Assembly: GCF_000816145.1 (NCBI RefSeq)
Contig: NZ_CP007141.1
Span: forward strand, 434,001-498,000
Origin: Pseudothermotoga hypogea DSM 11164 = NBRC 106472
GTDB lineage: Bacteria; Thermotogota; Thermotogae; Thermotogales; DSM-5069
DNA length: 64,000 nt
Direction of reading: 5' to 3'
Position numbers and translations under genes: made by a program. Shown piece by piece: positions 62,171 through 64,000 of the stretch. The first letter of the stretch is position 1. Every line of letters begins with the position of its first letter. Below the pieces are notes generated by a model that saw only the letters and a list, made by a program, of their open reading frames with translations, did no database searches and was not told where the DNA came from.

Positions 62171-63427
62171 GTGAGGGGAACTCTCGTCGCGCTGTTCGTT
62201 TTCTCCGCGGTTTTATTCGGTGCGACTTTTCAAATTGAAACAGAGCTCGAGTACGATTTCAAGCAGGTTTTCGATTCCATCAAATTCCGTCTCATAGTGC
62301 CGCTCATGGGAACTGAATTCATCGCGAGCGGTGGTTTCAGAAAAGACAACATCGTCACTCCACCATATGGCGACTTTCTCAGGGGACATTATTGGTATTG
62401 GGATGAGGGTTATTTCAAGTATCGAGGGCAAAACATCGAAGTCGACGTGGGCGTGAAGAAGAACACGGTCGGGCCGGGAGAGTTTTACAACCTTTTCCTC
62501 TCAGAGAAGGATTTTTCTTACCCCACTGTGAGAGTAACGTGGTTCTATCTTTCCCGAAAAATATCTGTGGAAACCCTTTGGGCAGTTTTGAGAACCTTTT
62601 CGACTGAAGACAAGCCTGCGAAAGGTTTGGTGTACAGAAGACTGTTACTGTTACCCCTGGAAGGTCTGGAGATCGGTTATCAGGAATCGGTACTTTTTCT
62701 GAACAGATATTTCGATCCGTACTATTATTTTGTCCCGATACCTATTCCAGGAATTCAAGAGTTCTGGCATCTTTCAGCTCCTTGGGGTGTTAGGCCTGCC
62801 CAGTTGGATGACAACTCCATGGTCGGAGCGTACGCTGTTCTCCACGGTGGTTCGTGGCGCACTTACGCTGAACTCCTCATTGACGACATAAACATGAACA
62901 GGTTCCTTTCACCGGAAAGCTATCAAAATCCTGACAAGATCGCGTTCTTGATAGGTTTTTCGGGGCGAAGAGATCCCGTGAGGTTCACGATAGAGGTGGC
63001 AGGTGCGACCGCTTACACGTTCGAAAGAACGAGAGCCGACAAACCTTACGAGTACGTGTTCTTCGAAGGAACGAGTTATCCCATCGAGAAGAACATGATC
63101 GGTTACAAGTACGGCGAGAACAACATAGCTTGCGTGATCGATTTCGAGTATCGTTTTGCAAATTGGACCTTCAGCTTGGGATGGGAATCTGTCATTTTCG
63201 GAACCAGAACACCCCATCTACCCTGGCACGGTGGGAGCATGCCCAGCGGTACGAGATGGTTGATCGGAGAGATCTCATCGCTGAACACGTTGAGAGCCAC
63301 GATCAGTTACCGATCGCAAGAGGTGTACGCGTTCAATCTCGAAGACGTGTTCTTCGCCGGAACGCTTGGCGTGAGAAATTCACAACCTTTCGTTGGATTT
63401 TCCTTCAGTTTGTCTATAAACATGTGA
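62171..63427 (+). CDS. Wzi-like outer-membrane barrel protein
   Basis: A 418-residue protein with a signal peptide (LVALFVFSAVLFG), many tyrosine- and tryptophan-rich strands, and the Wzi-type segment DDNSMVGAYAVLHG...YAELLIDD (about 215-240). Wzi is an outer-membrane lectin that holds capsule polysaccharide. The neighbouring nucleotidyltransferase gene fits a polysaccharide role. The GTG at 62171 lies behind GGATGGTGTGAG; a TATAAT at 62143-62148 may be its -10. Similarity to Wzi is distant. Confidence 0.6.
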   Translation: MRGTLVALFVFSAVLFGATFQIETELEYDFKQVFDSIKFRLIVPLMGTEFIASGGFRKDNIVTPPYGDFLRGHYWYWDEGYFKYRGQNIEVDVGVKKNTVGPGEFYNLFLSEKDFSYPTVRVTWFYLSRKISVETLWAVLRTFSTEDKPAKGLVYRRLLLLPLEGLEIGYQESVLFLNRYFDPYYYFVPIPIPGIQEFWHLSAPWGVRPAQLDDNSMVGAYAVLHGGSWRTYAELLIDDINMNRFLSPESYQNPDKIAFLIGFSGRRDPVRFTIEVAGATAYTFERTRADKPYEYVFFEGTSYPIEKNMIGYKYGENNIACVIDFEYRFANWTFSLGWESVIFGTRTPHLPWHGGSMPSGTRWLIGEISSLNTLRATISYRSQEVYAFNLEDVFFAGTLGVRNSQPFVGFSFSLSINM

Positions 63428-63439
63428 GGAGGTTTGCAA

Positions 63440-64000
63440 ATGAAGGGTTTGGTTCTGTGTGCGGGTAAGGGAACGAGGCTCAGGCCTTTGACGTACACGA
63501 CGGCGAAGCATTTGATACCTGTGGCCAACAAACCTGTGATCTTCTACACACTCGAGTTCATGAAAAAGGCTAATGTGAACGAGATCGCGATCGTGGTGAG
63601 CCCAGAAAACGAAGCGTTGTTCAAAGAGACTCTGAAAGACGGTGCGCAGCTTGGAATGCACATCGAGTACGTCGTTCAGCCTCAACCCAAAGGCATAGCG
63701 CACGCAGTGTTCATTTCCAGGGAATTTTTAAAAGACGAGCCCTTCCTCTTGGTGCTCGGAGACAACTTGGTGTTCGAGGATACCTCGAGCGTGGTGAAAA
63801 GCTTCGAATCGGAAAACATCGACGCTTACGTGTTGCTCGCGCGCGTGAAGGATCCGAGAGCTTACGGTGTCGCAGTGCTAGAAGATGGAAGGATCGTTCA
63901 CGTGGAGGAAAAACCCAAAGAGCCGAAGAGTGATCTGGCGATCGTGGGGGTTTATCTGTTCAGAAAGAGCGTCTTCGAGGCCATAGAGAACATCAAACCG
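63440..64000 (+). CDS. Sugar-1-phosphate nucleotidyltransferase (RmlA long form), C-terminus beyond window
   Basis: The first 187 residues of a nucleotidyltransferase. The nucleotide-binding signature is LVLCAGKGTRLRPLTYTTAKH (residues 4-24, with Lys in the RPLT..K position), VVQPQPKGIAHAV (about 75-87) and LVLGDNLVF (about 108-116) with the metal-binding Asp. It resembles the long glucose-1-phosphate thymidylyltransferases (about 355 residues) that make dTDP-glucose or UDP-sugars for surface glycans. ATG with GAGGAGG upstream, 12 bases after the Wzi-like gene. Confidence 0.9.
   Translation, partial: MKGLVLCAGKGTRLRPLTYTTAKHLIPVANKPVIFYTLEFMKKANVNEIAIVVSPENEALFKETLKDGAQLGMHIEYVVQPQPKGIAHAVFISREFLKDEPFLLVLGDNLVFEDTSSVVKSFESENIDAYVLLARVKDPRAYGVAVLEDGRIVHVEEKPKEPKSDLAIVGVYLFRKSVFEAIENIKP

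Overview
The window looks like chromosome of a member of the Thermotogota. The base composition is roughly half GC, which fits Pseudothermotoga better than the AT-richer Thermotoga species; the species assignment is inference. Support comes from close resemblance to Thermotoga proteins (a GH4 glycosidase whose metal ligands fall at the same residue numbers as in T. maritima AglA, the single-domain OsmC protein, a short YifB), from an OmpA1-type SLH/coiled-coil protein next to a beta-barrel gene as in the Thermotogales toga, and from many GTG/TTG starts behind strong GGAGGTG ribosome sites.

Layout. 1-1193 is the 5' part of a peptide-type ABC binding protein (minus). 1251-5946 is a plus-strand run of small conserved genes: osmC-like, macro domain, DUF1844, ychF, DUF212, yifB and a flavodoxin. 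6015-6288 holds tRNA-Lys, tRNA-Leu and tRNA-Gly with a terminator. uvrA, a secreted PHP hydrolase and tsaB follow, then a convergent Lon-like protease with a degenerate P-loop, an FmdB zinc ribbon and a double FMN-binding protein. mgtE, with a possible leader ORF, and cspA follow at 15.2-16.9 kb. On the minus strand at 16.9-23.3 kb lie a complete Liv-type ABC transporter, a GH4 glycosidase and a small barrel protein. A GGDEF protein, a class II aldolase, and a proC / membrane protein / phosphoesterase operon follow.

27.1-35.4 kb is one long plus-strand operon: a tripartite tricarboxylate transporter (TctC-B-A), a Gfo/Idh/MocA dehydrogenase, a dihydroorotate-dehydrogenase-like Fe-S protein, a fumarate-reductase-type flavoprotein and a zinc alcohol dehydrogenase. 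It reads as an import-and-redox pathway for an unidentified organic or sugar acid. 35.4-41.2 kb is a minus-strand envelope cluster: two related secreted proteins, an Ig-fold protein, a very small secretin and a beta-barrel-like protein, with no export ATPase or platform gene beside them.

At 41.4-42.9 kb trpB2 is preceded by a complete classical tryptophan attenuator: a leader peptide with three consecutive Trp codons, mutually exclusive hairpins, and a perfect TTGACA/TATAAT promoter. This is the clearest regulatory find. uxuA diverges from it. Then come a caspase-like lipoprotein in an odd gene-poor patch, copA-copZ, htpX-lemA, the toga pair, tyrS, secG and tRNA-Met.

53.6-62.0 kb is a minus-strand operon starting with a carbohydrate ABC transporter (binding protein and two permeases, no ATPase), followed by a NamZ-type muramidase without a signal peptide, a DUF362 ferredoxin protein, an amidohydrolase, a membrane protein and glycerate 2-kinase. 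It suggests uptake and intracellular processing of a cell-wall sugar. The window ends in a Wzi-like outer-membrane protein and a truncated sugar-1-phosphate nucleotidyltransferase. Several binding-protein genes are separated from their permeases by a hairpin, a recurring way of making the binding protein in excess.
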